The position numbers and the translations under genes are program-made. 53,218 nucleotides of DNA from Patescibacteria group bacterium (GTDB taxonomy: Bacteria; Patescibacteriota; Gracilibacteria; UBA1369; 2-02-FULL-48-14). Below the pieces are notes generated by a model, which did not search any database, was not told the origin of the DNA, and saw only the letters and a list, made by a program, of their open reading frames with translations. Numbering within the stretch: the stretch's first letter is position 1; each line of letters opens with the position of its first letter. Shown one piece after another: positions 40,526-49,865 of the stretch. The stretch lies in contig JAHIVE010000030.1 in assembly GCA_018816805.1 (NCBI GenBank), positions 1-53,218 on the forward strand, written 5' to 3'.

Positions 40526-42193
40526 ATGCCGGGAAAAAATTGGAACAGAGAAGTAGGAACATGGCGTGGTGAACGCCAAAGTCAACCAAATGTAAAACAT
40601 GAAAAACGCGCTGAGTTTTATAAAGACCGAGTAAAATTTAAGTTACAAGAAGAATTTCAAGACGTCATTACAAACCTAACTGCAAAAGGCTATAAAACTC
40701 TTGAAGAACACGAAAAAAAAGATTTAGCAGTAAAAGTACAAGCTGGTGACACACTTTACCCAATTCTAAAAGAATATTATAAAAATTCGTTCAGCCTAGA
40801 TGATGATAAATCTGAAAAAGAAGCATATCTTAGCTTGGCATACATAATGCACCGTACTGCACCTAACAGGAAAGGACCAGTTGGAAATGTTGACGAACTA
40901 GATATTGGTTGGGAAGTCGAAATCAAAAACGGTTATCTTACAATTCTAAATCCAGACGGAACAAAAACAATGGATAACGTGCCAATGCGCCCACCTGAAG
41001 TTGAAATTGCTGATGACGACGATGAAAAAGAACCAGATGAAACTGAAAAACTAGGAGACGAATACGAAATTTTAGATAGACATACTTATACTGATGGAGA
41101 AGGTAACGCAATTGGCAAGAGAATTTATGTAAGAGTTGAAGGCAAAACATTAGACGACCCTGAAATTACAATTGAAGGAAAAACCTACAAACTTGAGAAA
41201 GTAGGTCCAAGCGTATCAATATATTACAGATTATTTAGCAAAGAAGAATTAGAAGAAATAGGAGAAAAAGAAAAAAACGAAGAGCAAAAACAACTTGAAG
41301 AAGAATTCAAGAAATCCATGGAAGGATTTGACGGAAAATATGAAATTATCTCAACAGACAAAGAAATTCTAGGAATAAGAGTTATAAGCAGTACTGCAAG
41401 TGCAGTTGAAGTTTTAAAAGACCCGCGTGGATATTGGCATTTGGATGGTGACTCAAAACTTGAATACACTTCTCCTCTAATAGCTGCAATGGATGCAAAA
41501 GCGATTGAAGAAGGAGAAAATATCTGGAATTGCTATGAAACTAAAGAAGAAAAGCCCTTTTACTTAGATAAAGAAACAATATATTTCTCTTTATCATGGC
41601 AAATTGACGCATACATAAAATCACCAATTCGATGTGATAAAGTAGCATTTGTTGAGCACCTCAACGCAAAATTCAAGAATAATTTTCACCCTCAAGAAGA
41701 AAATCCACAAAAATTGGAGGGAGAGAAAAATTCAGCAGAAAATAAAAGTAGAGAGAACATAAGAATGCAATTAATGAATATAAAACTTGATTTTAAGTTT
41801 GAAATTTTAAATTCAAAAGAAATTTTATTAAGCAAAGAAAACTCACCAAAAAAACTCAAATTAAGACTTGATGAACTTTCAGGTGAATGGGAAATAGAAG
41901 GTAACGAATCTCTTCGTTATATAAACCTTGAAGATGCAGTACGTGACGGAGAATATATTCTCTTCGTTGAAAGAGCGACAAAAAGCGAAAAAACAGGCTG
42001 GAAACAAAATTTAATCAATGAATTAATAAGAGGGAATTGGCCTTATGATTCATTACCTGATGTATCAACAATTGTCTTTGATAGTGATGCATATTTTCTC
42101 AATCCATCTTTCCGAAGAAAACACGACTCTCCCGTGCCAATAACCACAATTAGAGATTTCCTAAATGAACGCTTTAAGGCGATTCAGCAATAA
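40526..42193 (+). CDS. Large hypothetical protein with a LysM-like segment and duplicated domain
   Basis: A 555-residue hydrophilic protein without a visible signal peptide. Residues about 70-135 resemble a LysM motif (VKVQAGDTLYPILKEYY, later LDIGWEVEIKNGYLTI). An acidic linker follows (DDDDEKEPDETEK). Three later segments start alike: YEILDRHTYTDG, YEIISTDKEILGI and FEILNSKEILLSK. The last two continue with similar beta/turn patterns (RGYWHLDGDSKLEYTSPLIAAMDA and SGEWEIEGNESLRYINLEDAVRD), so a domain of about 110-130 residues is duplicated. Family not recognised. Its 3' end overlaps the convergent lipoprotein protease by 20 nt. Confidence 0.65.
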   Translation: MPGKNWNREVGTWRGERQSQPNVKHEKRAEFYKDRVKFKLQEEFQDVITNLTAKGYKTLEEHEKKDLAVKVQAGDTLYPILKEYYKNSFSLDDDKSEKEAYLSLAYIMHRTAPNRKGPVGNVDELDIGWEVEIKNGYLTILNPDGTKTMDNVPMRPPEVEIADDDDEKEPDETEKLGDEYEILDRHTYTDGEGNAIGKRIYVRVEGKTLDDPEITIEGKTYKLEKVGPSVSIYYRLFSKEELEEIGEKEKNEEQKQLEEEFKKSMEGFDGKYEIISTDKEILGIRVISSTASAVEVLKDPRGYWHLDGDSKLEYTSPLIAAMDAKAIEEGENIWNCYETKEEKPFYLDKETIYFSLSWQIDAYIKSPIRCDKVAFVEHLNAKFKNNFHPQEENPQKLEGEKNSAENKSRENIRMQLMNIKLDFKFEILNSKEILLSKENSPKKLKLRLDELSGEWEIEGNESLRYINLEDAVRDGEYILFVERATKSEKTGWKQNLINELIRGNWPYDSLPDVSTIVFDSDAYFLNPSFRRKHDSPVPITTIRDFLNERFKAIQQ

Positions 42194-42893
42194 AATACTG
42201 CAAGTCTTCCGAAGGAATCGCAAAAGCAGTCCCCTGATATTCAGTATCAAAAGCCACATTCATACCAATAAGTTCACCTTTTTCATTTAATAAAGGACTT
42301 CCACTATCCCCCGGATCAATATCCAAATTAGTCTGAATTAAATTTGTGAAAGTAGCTTTTAAATTTAATGCATCATTTGCCTCCACACTCTGATTCAACG
42401 CAATAATCTCACCCATATACTCATAATTACCCATCGCGAACACATGATCGCCAACACTCAACTGATTCGAATCCGAAAAATTTAAAAAACTTACAGCTTG
42501 TCCCATATTTTCAAGCTTTAAAATTGCAATATCATTTTTTGAATCTCTTGATAAAACTTTCACTTTTTTTTCTTCCCCATTTTTCAGTCTAACAAAATAC
42601 TGCGAATCCAAATTATTCACCAAATGTTTACAGGTAATAAGTAATCCATCTTCTGAAATAAAAAAAGCTGTCCCCGTCTGAACTTCTTTCAGCTCTCCAC
42701 TTGGCTGCAAATCCGCATCAACATTGAAAAAATCATTTACAATCTCACTCTCATCCCTTTTTTCAATTAATTGAACTATCGCTGAGGAAATTTTCCCTTT
42801 ATTAACAAAATCTTCGGCTTGTTTTTGACAACCGACAATAAACAAAATTGAAACCAAAATCCCCACCCAAAGCCAATACTTAACTTGCTTCAT
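42174..42893 (-). CDS. Lipoprotein trypsin-like serine protease
   Basis: A 239-residue S1C-type protease. With ATG 42893 as start, the N-terminus is a lipoprotein signal with lipobox IVGC (Cys22). The longer frame to 42977 is rejected because an extended -10 lies within it. The triad is H90 (TCKHLV), D121 (KNDIAILKL) and S197 (DPGDSGSP). No PDZ domain follows, unlike DegP/HtrA. The protein should sit on the outer face of the membrane. It is divergent from the MTHFS gene, and its 3' end overlaps the LysM-like gene. Confidence 0.88.
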   Translation of the reverse strand: MKQVKYWLWVGILVSILFIVGCQKQAEDFVNKGKISSAIVQLIEKRDESEIVNDFFNVDADLQPSGELKEVQTGTAFFISEDGLLITCKHLVNNLDSQYFVRLKNGEEKKVKVLSRDSKNDIAILKLENMGQAVSFLNFSDSNQLSVGDHVFAMGNYEYMGEIIALNQSVEANDALNLKATFTNLIQTNLDIDPGDSGSPLLNEKGELIGMNVAFDTEYQGTAFAIPSEDLQYFIAESP

Positions 42894-42918
42894 AACATGA
42901 TTTTCTATTTGCTGCTCG

Positions 42919-42927
42919 ATAATATCA
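42919..42927 (-). promoter_or_regulatory. Extended -10 of the lipoprotein protease gene
   Basis: On the minus strand TGA-TATTAT (hexamer 42924-42919) with a weak TTTTGT 17 bp upstream. The start is expected near 42912, a leader of about 19 nt to ATG 42893. Confidence 0.5.
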
Positions 42928-42991
42928 CGCCCAATCTCTTTACAAAAGCAAAGTCTGGGTTCAAAATAAACACGCACATTTCTCCCCTTTC

Positions 42992-43540
42992 ATGAAGGAT
43001 TCACTCAGGCTTAAATTGCGTGAGCGGCGCTCTGCCCTCTCGCAGTCTTCGTACACGGAAAAATCGGCTAGTATAAGGGGTAAACTCGAATCTCTAAAGG
43101 AATTTAAAAAATCAAAAAAAATATTACTTTATGTCTCGACAGACGAAGAAGTAGATACAAAAGCTTTAATTAAGGATTGTCTTAAAATTGGCGATTCGGT
43201 TTTTGTGCCCAAAGTCATTAAGGACTCATTAGCAATTTGTAAAATTGACACTTGGGAGGATCTAAAACCCGGCAATTTTGGCATTCTCGAACCTTGTGAA
43301 ATAATCTCTAATATCCATCCCAGTGAAATGGATCTTATTGTTGTCCCGGGAATAGGATTCGACCTAAAAGGACACAGAATTGGATATGGCAAAGGTTTTT
43401 ATGACCGTCTTTTAAAGCAAACCAATGGCTTCAAAGTTGGACTTGCTTTTGAGGAACAGATTTTACATTGTATACCTTCAAAAGAACATGACGTCCCATT
43501 AGATTTAATCATCACAGATAAACACATTTTTCGCTTTTAA
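42992..43540 (+). CDS. 5-formyltetrahydrofolate cyclo-ligase (MTHFS)
   Basis: MTHFS converts 5-formyl-THF to 5,10-methenyl-THF using ATP. The 182-residue product has the full family length: the N-terminal LKLRERRSALS, the substrate segment FVPKVIKDSLA, and the C-terminal signature VVPGIGFDLKGHRIGYGKGFYDRLL. glyA follows after 12 nt, so both form a one-carbon folate operon. That makes sense, because serine hydroxymethyltransferase can generate 5-formyl-THF as a side product. Confidence 0.93.
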   Translation: MKDSLRLKLRERRSALSQSSYTEKSASIRGKLESLKEFKKSKKILLYVSTDEEVDTKALIKDCLKIGDSVFVPKVIKDSLAICKIDTWEDLKPGNFGILEPCEIISNIHPSEMDLIVVPGIGFDLKGHRIGYGKGFYDRLLKQTNGFKVGLAFEEQILHCIPSKEHDVPLDLIITDKHIFRF

Positions 43541-43551
43541 CCCCCTGCCCC

Positions 43552-44796
43552 ATGCTCACACATCTTCAGGCCCAAGACCCGGACATTTACGAAGCCATAA
43601 AGCGCGAGGAAAAGCGCCAAGCGTTCGAACTGGAATTGATTGCCTCTGAAAATTACGTCTCTGAAGCCGTTTTAGAGACAATGGGAACAATTCTCACCAA
43701 CAAATACTCGGAGGGTTACCCCGGCAAACGTTATTACGCCGGTCAAGAAAACATAGACACAATTGAAAATATTGCAATTAAAAGAGCAAAAGAAATATTT
43801 GGTGCGCAGCACGCAAACGTTCAAGCACTTTCAGGTTCACCTGCAAACGCAGCAGTTTACATGGCTTTTCTTAAACCTGGTGACAAAGTTCTTGGATTAA
43901 GTTTGGACCATGGCGGCCACTTGTCCCACGGACATCCGGTCAACTTTTCCGGCGTTCTTTATAATTTTGTCAGATACGGAGTTGAAGAAGACGGTATAAT
44001 TGACATGGATAAAGTCAGAGAAATTGCACTAAAAGAGAAACCAAAAATGATAGTTGCCGGATTCTCCGCTTACTCTAGAAATATGGAATGGAAGCGATTC
44101 AAAGAAATAGCTGATGAAATTGGGGCATTCACATTTGCTGACATTGCGCACATTGCAGGTTTGATAGCCGGAGGCGTTCTAGATTCACCCGTACCATTTT
44201 TTGATGTTGTCAGCACAACCACTCACAAAACCCTTCGTGGACCTCGCGGTGCACTGATCTTATGCAAAGAGGAGTACGCAAAAAACGTAGATAAAGCCAT
44301 TTTCCCAGGCATGCAAGGTGGACCACACGACCATATTAATGCAGCAAAAGCCGTAGCATTTAAAGAGGTCATGCAGCCTGAATTTAAAGATTACGCAGCC
44401 CAAGTAGTCAAAAACGCTAAAGTACTCGCAGAGGAGCTAAAAAACTACGGCTTTTCAATAATTTCCGGCGGTACAGACAACCACTTGATGCTGCTGGACA
44501 TGAACAGTAAAAACTGCACTGGTAAAGAAGCTGAACATGCGCTTGAGAAAGCCGGAATTTCCTGTAACAAAAACATGATTCCATTTGATCCTCGTTCACC
44601 TTTTGATCCATCCGGTATCAGAATTGGAACACCGGCAATTACAACCAGAGGCATGAAAGAAGAAGAAATGAAAACACTTGCAAAATGGATGAATGAAGTA
44701 TGTTCAGACGTTCACGACGAAGCAACTCAAAAACGTGTCGCCGCTGAAGTGAAGGAACTTTGCCAGCACTATCCAGTGCCAGGAATTAAGCTTTAG
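43552..44796 (+). CDS. glyA: Serine hydroxymethyltransferase
   Basis: SHMT interconverts serine and glycine using PLP and THF, supplying one-carbon units. The 414-residue product has the N-terminal LIASENYVSEAV and NKYSEGYPGKRYYAG, substrate-contact GHLSHG, and the PLP lysine K226 in TTTHKTLRGPRG. The C-terminal domain has RIGTPAITTRGM. It is in an operon with MTHFS. Its stop overlaps the convergent phosphatase gene by 11 nt. An intact SHMT in a lineage with reduced metabolism points to retained folate one-carbon transfer. Confidence 0.97.
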   Translation: MLTHLQAQDPDIYEAIKREEKRQAFELELIASENYVSEAVLETMGTILTNKYSEGYPGKRYYAGQENIDTIENIAIKRAKEIFGAQHANVQALSGSPANAAVYMAFLKPGDKVLGLSLDHGGHLSHGHPVNFSGVLYNFVRYGVEEDGIIDMDKVREIALKEKPKMIVAGFSAYSRNMEWKRFKEIADEIGAFTFADIAHIAGLIAGGVLDSPVPFFDVVSTTTHKTLRGPRGALILCKEEYAKNVDKAIFPGMQGGPHDHINAAKAVAFKEVMQPEFKDYAAQVVKNAKVLAEELKNYGFSIISGGTDNHLMLLDMNSKNCTGKEAEHALEKAGISCNKNMIPFDPRSPFDPSGIRIGTPAITTRGMKEEEMKTLAKWMNEVCSDVHDEATQKRVAAEVKELCQHYPVPGIKL

Positions 44797-46450
44797 CTGT
44801 TTGCTCTTGTGGTGAATCCGTACCAGGTTGCTCAACTGTAGCAACTGCTTGAACCTGAACGACCTCCTCATCAGTTTTTCGCTTTAAAACAACAACAGTA
44901 ATATCATCTAGTTGTTCTCCTGTACCAATAAATTCTTTCACATCTGATAGAACAGTATTTTTAATTGCATCAGCTGCATAAAAATCATTAGCAGCTCCTT
45001 GAACAACTCGTTTAAGCTTCTGAAGACCGTAAGCTTCTTTTCGGGAATTCATTGCCTCCGGAACTCCGTCACTGTACATAACAATCACATCATTTGGTTT
45101 CATCTTGAAAGTATATTCCTTTACCATTTTTTCAAGCCCATCAACCATACTCAAAGCTAACCCCTGCAAACTAACATCAACAACTTTTCTTTGAGTCGCA
45201 TCATAATACAAAACTGGCGGATGCCCTGCATTTACATAAGTCAAAGTGTCAGTTTCTTCATTCCAAAGCATCAGAGCCATTGTCATAAACACATTCACCA
45301 TTGTCTTTTTTCTAAGCACATCATTCAAATTTTTAATCAAATCCAACAAATTTACATCTCTTCTAAATCCATAAATCAATGCGTTCGCAATGGAAGATAC
45401 AATACCCGCCGCAACTCCATGACCAGTCACATCTCCCAAATATACAATAGACTGTTTTTCATTTGCAGGTATAAAGTCAAAAGCATCTCCACCAACCTCA
45501 GTAGCAGGGATCAAACCTCCCGCAAAATCCATTTTGGGGGTAAACATTTTTTCAGTAGGCAAAAGCTTAGCTTGAATTTCCGCCGCTAATTCGAGTTCTT
45601 TCTGCACTCTTTCTTTATAAATTCTAGCTTCTGTCGAAATCTCAAGGTCTTTCGCCATTTTGTTAAAAGTTTGTCCTAAAACACCAATTTCATCTTTGGT
45701 ATTTATATAAACTCTCGTCTTAAAATCTCCTGTAGCAATTTTCATTGCTCCAGCCTTTAGTTTTCTTAGAGGATTGGTAATGCTTACCGAGAGCATATAT
45801 GCAACCATCAAGGTTAAAGCCAAACCAAGAAGAGCAATAATTATAATTTGTTGACGAGCCTTTGCTAGTCTAGATGCCAAAGCATCATAACTAACCTCAT
45901 AAATCACTGCATAAGCATTCCCATATGGCACAGTAATTGTACTTATTCTGTCCTGAGATGTTGGCGCTGTTATTGTATCTTCATTCAGATTCACATAACT
46001 TACTTCACCCTCTTCATTCACTTTCACATAAATTGTACGCCCATCCTCCAAATAAAGTGAAACCCAATTTGCCTGGACTCTTTCAATTGCTTTTGGATCT
46101 ATTAAAGTTCTTACCCCACCTTCGAAACGTTGTTTCCCTTCCTCTCTCGAACTATACAAAATAACACCATTGTAGGAACTTATGGTTATCCCTCTAATAT
46201 CATTATTTTGCCGTAAAATCCCACTCATTTCCCTGGAGAACGGAATAAAATTTCCAGGCTCCAAATACAGACTATAATCCTCCATTATTCGTTCTACTGA
46301 AAGCCTTGCAAAAGACTCCGTACCTTGAGCAATATCCAAAGAAAGCTCTTTTGATTTTGCATCAATCAAGGTAACACCCAGTATCAAAAATATGACTACA
46401 ATGAGAATTCCGAACGCGAGTACAAATTTTGCCTTTAGTGAGTGGAACAT
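44786..46450 (-). CDS. Membrane SpoIIE-type phosphatase with HAMP and extracellular sensor
   Basis: A 554-residue signalling protein. A transmembrane helix (about 8-30), an extracellular sensor-like region (about 31-195), a second helix (about 198-220) and a HAMP domain (about 220-275, SITNPLRKLKAGAMKIATGDF) lead through a coiled coil to the phosphatase (about 300-525). Metal motifs are EVGGDAFDFIP, YLGDVTGHGVAAG, VNAGHPPVLYY, MYSDGVPEAMN and DDITVVVL. The tail is Gln/Val/Ala-rich. It lies 18 nt after the peptide-binding lipoprotein, with its own TTCAGA-17-TGG-TACAAT promoter at 46502-46474. It may sense something outside the cell and dephosphorylate a regulator. Its partner is not in the window. 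Confidence 0.9.
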   Translation of the reverse strand: MFHSLKAKFVLAFGILIVVIFLILGVTLIDAKSKELSLDIAQGTESFARLSVERIMEDYSLYLEPGNFIPFSREMSGILRQNNDIRGITISSYNGVILYSSREEGKQRFEGGVRTLIDPKAIERVQANWVSLYLEDGRTIYVKVNEEGEVSYVNLNEDTITAPTSQDRISTITVPYGNAYAVIYEVSYDALASRLAKARQQIIIIALLGLALTLMVAYMLSVSITNPLRKLKAGAMKIATGDFKTRVYINTKDEIGVLGQTFNKMAKDLEISTEARIYKERVQKELELAAEIQAKLLPTEKMFTPKMDFAGGLIPATEVGGDAFDFIPANEKQSIVYLGDVTGHGVAAGIVSSIANALIYGFRRDVNLLDLIKNLNDVLRKKTMVNVFMTMALMLWNEETDTLTYVNAGHPPVLYYDATQRKVVDVSLQGLALSMVDGLEKMVKEYTFKMKPNDVIVMYSDGVPEAMNSRKEAYGLQKLKRVVQGAANDFYAADAIKNTVLSDVKEFIGTGEQLDDITVVVLKRKTDEEVVQVQAVATVEQPGTDSPQEQTAKA

Positions 46451-46468
46451 TTAAGATACAAATATATC

Positions 46469-47950
46469 CTAATATTGTACCACATTTCCGAGAATTTCTG
46501 AAGCCAAAATCTGTCCATCCAATCTGACAGACCAATGAACATCAGGCGAGAAACCGTAAACCACTTCAGATTCAAATAGTGGTACGGCAATTGTATCATC
46601 CAATATTAAATCTGTAATTTCACCCAAAATCTTTCTTCTCTGTTGAACATTTAAAATTTGAGAAGCTTTTTCAATCAAATCATCAACCTCAGAATTTGCA
46701 TAATTTATCCCATTAAATTCACCATATTGTTGATCTTTTGAATGGATTACAGTCTCAAAAAAGTCAGAAACATCCGCTAGATCATACTTCCAACCAAAAA
46801 AGTACATATCTGCATCTCCTGAAAGTATTTCTTGTTGAAATTCAGGCATATCTAAAACATTTACAGTCACATTCACAGAGATCTCCTTCAAATCATTGGC
46901 AATATTGTAGCCCAAATCATCCAAACCAATTGGCACATATAAATTCAAATTAACATCACCTTCAAACATATTTCGTGCTGTCTGAGCTTTAAAAAGATCC
47001 TGCTGCCTATCATTAATTGAAGGGTCATAACCAAAAATCCCCAACGCCGCGAACTGATTCGTAGGCAATAAAAATCCTGCACCAACTTCACCTGTAAAAT
47101 CCGTTGAAAGCGCATACCAAATCGCCTTTCTCAAATTGGGGTCACTCAATGCTGAATTAAAATTCAACATCAAATAACTAACTTCTAAACTTGGGAAAAC
47201 TTGAGTATCAATACCCGCCTCTTCAAGACGCGAAAAATATTGCGGAGGAACATTCGCCAAAACATCAATTTGTCCGGACAAAATTGCATCCAACCTCTCC
47301 TGAATATCAGGTATAAAAACCAAATTAACATTTTCATAATATGGCATAGCCCCATAATAATTCGGGAATCTCTTAAGAGTTAAAGTTCTATCCTCAAATC
47401 CATTTAAATAATATGGTCCGGTTCCCATTGGAGTTAAAAAATCTTTATACTCATTTGGAATCATATAAACACTGGTCAGCTTATTTAAAAGAAGTGGATC
47501 AGGTTCAGACGTCTGAATTTCAATTTTATATGTATCAACTTTGCGAACATCTGAAATTGTGCTCAAAAGAGAACCCAATTGTGATTCAGGATCATTTCTA
47601 GCCAAATTCAAGGAATATACCGCATCTTCTGCATCAAAAGCACTTCCATCATGGAATTGCGCACCCTCTCGAAGCTTAAATTCCCAAGTATAATCATCCT
47701 TTCTACCCCATGAAATTGACAACCCTGTGTCATAATTGAAGGATTTATCATACCTAACCAACGACTCATAAATATTTGCCAAATATTTCCTGTTTTTTGC
47801 TTCAAAATCTAATGGCGAATAACTTGAAATTGCTTCAGCATATGCAATGCTAATACTATTTTTATCTTCCAAAGTAGGTCTATTTAGATCACAAGACACT
47901 AAAACAATTGCAGATATCAGAATCAAACAAATAGCGCGGAAAGATTTCAT
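46469..47950 (-). CDS. Family 5 (oligopeptide-type) solute-binding lipoprotein
   Basis: A 493-residue ABC-type substrate-binding protein of the OppA/DppA family. The signal peptide ends at the lipobox LVSC, so Cys20 should be lipidated. Family segments are YESLVRYDKSF, WEFKLREGAQFHDGSAFDAEDAVYSL, MGTGPYYL and DADMYFFGWKYDLAD. Such proteins capture peptides or other solutes for an ABC importer. No permease or ATPase gene is adjacent. It sits 24 nt after lepA and before the SpoIIE phosphatase, whose sensor could in principle read its state. Either a permease lies elsewhere or the protein acts in sensing. Confidence 0.93.
   Translation of the reverse strand: MKSFRAICLILISAIVLVSCDLNRPTLEDKNSISIAYAEAISSYSPLDFEAKNRKYLANIYESLVRYDKSFNYDTGLSISWGRKDDYTWEFKLREGAQFHDGSAFDAEDAVYSLNLARNDPESQLGSLLSTISDVRKVDTYKIEIQTSEPDPLLLNKLTSVYMIPNEYKDFLTPMGTGPYYLNGFEDRTLTLKRFPNYYGAMPYYENVNLVFIPDIQERLDAILSGQIDVLANVPPQYFSRLEEAGIDTQVFPSLEVSYLMLNFNSALSDPNLRKAIWYALSTDFTGEVGAGFLLPTNQFAALGIFGYDPSINDRQQDLFKAQTARNMFEGDVNLNLYVPIGLDDLGYNIANDLKEISVNVTVNVLDMPEFQQEILSGDADMYFFGWKYDLADVSDFFETVIHSKDQQYGEFNGINYANSEVDDLIEKASQILNVQQRRKILGEITDLILDDTIAVPLFESEVVYGFSPDVHWSVRLDGQILASEILGNVVQY
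46474..46502 (-). promoter_or_regulatory. Internal promoter of the second SpoIIE phosphatase
   Basis: On the minus strand TTCAGA (46502-46497), a 17-bp spacer and TACAAT (46479-46474) preceded by TGG. It lies in the 3' coding end of the substrate-binding protein gene. The start is expected near 46467, 17 nt before the ATG. Confidence 0.6.
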
Positions 47951-47974
47951 ATTTTTACGTGAAGCGTTCCTAGT

Positions 47975-49786
47975 TTAATCGTCTTTTTTCAGAACTTCAA
48001 GGAAGGCCTTCTGAGGCACCTCAACTGACCCAAACATTTTCATTCGTTTCTTGCCCGCCTTCTGTTTCTTCAATAACTTGTCCTTTCGAGTTCTATCACC
48101 TCCATAAAGTTTTGCAGTTACATCCTTTCGAAGGGCCGGAATGGTTTCTCTAGCAATAACTTTTGCTCCAATAGCCGCTTGAATTGGAATTTCGAACTGT
48201 GCTTTTGGGATTATTCCTTTCAAACGTTTCGTAACAGAAGAACCATGTGCCTGAGCTTCAGTTTTATGAATAATAATTGATAGTGCATCAATTTTCTCAT
48301 GATTCACCAAAATATCTAATTTAACTAAATCGCCTCTCCTAAAATCCAACATTTCATAACTCATGGAAGCATATCCACTACTAATACTCTTCAAAGTATC
48401 ATAAAAATCAACAACTATAGACGCAAGCGGCACCTCATATTCAAGACTCGCCCTTGTCTCATCTAAATAACTCATATTCTTTGAAATACCTCTTCTATCT
48501 TGCAAAAGCTTCATAACTGCACCAACATATTCTGAAGGAACCAAGATCTCCACTTTTACCCACGGTTCACGGACCTCTTCAATTTTTGTAGGTTCTGGCA
48601 ATTCTGATGGATTTGAAATTTTCATCTCCTCTCCACCCGTTTTTGTGACCTCATAAGACACACTTGGCGCCGTCACAATCAAATCCAAATTATATTCTCT
48701 TTCCAATCTTTCTTGTACAATATCCAAATGCAAAAGACCCAAAAATCCACACCTGAAACCATGCCCCAAAGCTCCGGATTGTTCAGGCTCGAAAGTCAAA
48801 GAAGAATCATTCAAACTCAATTTCTCAAGCGCATCCCTAAGAAGGGGAAAATCCTCACCTTCCACACAAAAAATCCCAGCAAATACAAAGGGTATCACCT
48901 TTTTGTAACCTGGCAAAGGTTTCGCCAACTCTGAATTAGCAAGTCCCTTATTGTGCCTCCAAATAGTATCTCCAACTCTGGCGTCTGAAACTGACTTCAT
49001 ACCCGTAACAACATATCCAACTTCACCTGCAAAAAGCTGTTTGGTCGTTTCATATTTTGGTCTAAAACAACCCACTTCTGTGATTTCCGTAATTGCTTTT
49101 GTGTGCAGAAACTTAACCTTATCACCACGTTTTAAAGAGCCTTCCATTAGCCTTACATATGCAACAATCCCTTTATACGAATCATAAACCGAATCAAAAA
49201 TCAAAGCTTTTGTCTCTTCCGGATCTCCAAGGGACTCTGGTGGTGGTACTTTTCTAATAACAGCCTCTAAAACAGCTTTCACATTTGTCCCTTTCTTTGC
49301 GGAAATTGCAATAATTTCCTCTTTAGGTATCCCAAGTGCATTTTCAATCTCATGTGCCCTAGCCTCCACATCCGACGCATCCAAATCAATTTTATTTAAA
49401 ACTGGAATAATCTCCAAATTTTGCTCCATTGCCAAGTAACAATTCGCTAAAGTTTGAGCTTGAATACCTTGAGTAGCATCCACAACCAAAATTGCACCTT
49501 CACAAGCTGCCAAAGACCTGGAAACTTCATAACTAAAATCCACATGACCCGGAGTATCTATCAGGTTCAATTGGTACATTTCGCCCTCAAACTTATAATT
49601 CATCCTAACAGGCTGCAATTTTATGGTAATTCCCCTCTCCTGCTCCAAATCCATGGTATCTAGCATCTGTCCGTGCTTCATTTCTCTTTCTGTCAAAGTT
49701 GAGGTAATTTCCAAAAAACGGTCAGCCAAGGTGGACTTCCCGTGATCAATGTGAGCGATAATGGAAAAATTTCTTATTCTTTTCAT
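47975..49786 (-). CDS. lepA: Elongation factor 4 (LepA)
   Basis: LepA is a ribosome-associated GTPase that back-translocates or remodels stalled ribosomes. The 603-residue product has full family length. G motifs are AHIDHGKST (G1), DTPGHVDF (G3) and NKIDLD (G4), with RGITIKLQ as switch I. The C-terminal domain has the LepA-specific FRCGFLGLLHLDIVQERLEREY and ends with the basic GGDRTRKDKLLKKQKAGKKRMK stretch (given here in parts of the conserved tail). A TGG-TATTCT extended -10 at 49804-49796 gives a leader of only a few nt. Confidence 0.97.
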   Translation of the reverse strand: MKRIRNFSIIAHIDHGKSTLADRFLEITSTLTEREMKHGQMLDTMDLEQERGITIKLQPVRMNYKFEGEMYQLNLIDTPGHVDFSYEVSRSLAACEGAILVVDATQGIQAQTLANCYLAMEQNLEIIPVLNKIDLDASDVEARAHEIENALGIPKEEIIAISAKKGTNVKAVLEAVIRKVPPPESLGDPEETKALIFDSVYDSYKGIVAYVRLMEGSLKRGDKVKFLHTKAITEITEVGCFRPKYETTKQLFAGEVGYVVTGMKSVSDARVGDTIWRHNKGLANSELAKPLPGYKKVIPFVFAGIFCVEGEDFPLLRDALEKLSLNDSSLTFEPEQSGALGHGFRCGFLGLLHLDIVQERLEREYNLDLIVTAPSVSYEVTKTGGEEMKISNPSELPEPTKIEEVREPWVKVEILVPSEYVGAVMKLLQDRRGISKNMSYLDETRASLEYEVPLASIVVDFYDTLKSISSGYASMSYEMLDFRRGDLVKLDILVNHEKIDALSIIIHKTEAQAHGSSVTKRLKGIIPKAQFEIPIQAAIGAKVIARETIPALRKDVTAKLYGGDRTRKDKLLKKQKAGKKRMKMFGSVEVPQKAFLEVLKKDD

Positions 49787-49795
49787 GCGCGAGAG

Positions 49796-49804
49796 AGAAT
49801 ACCA
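49796..49804 (-). promoter_or_regulatory. Extended -10 of lepA
   Basis: On the minus strand TGG-TATTCT (hexamer 49801-49796), with a T-rich -35 (TTTTTC) 16 bp upstream. The start falls about 3 nt before ATG 49786, so the leader is almost absent. The region overlaps the divergent PrgI promoter. Confidence 0.5.
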
Positions 49805-49815
49805 GGTTTGAACGC

Positions 49816-49844
49816 TTGAAAAAAGAGCATATTTCTGTTATAAT
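49816..49844 (+). promoter_or_regulatory. Promoter of prgI-virB4N
   Basis: TTGAAA (49816-49821), a 17-bp spacer and TATAAT (49839-49844) preceded by TGT. The start is expected near 49851, 15 nt before the ATG. Confidence 0.82.
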
Positions 49845-49865
49845 TATTAGATTGAATGTCCACCT

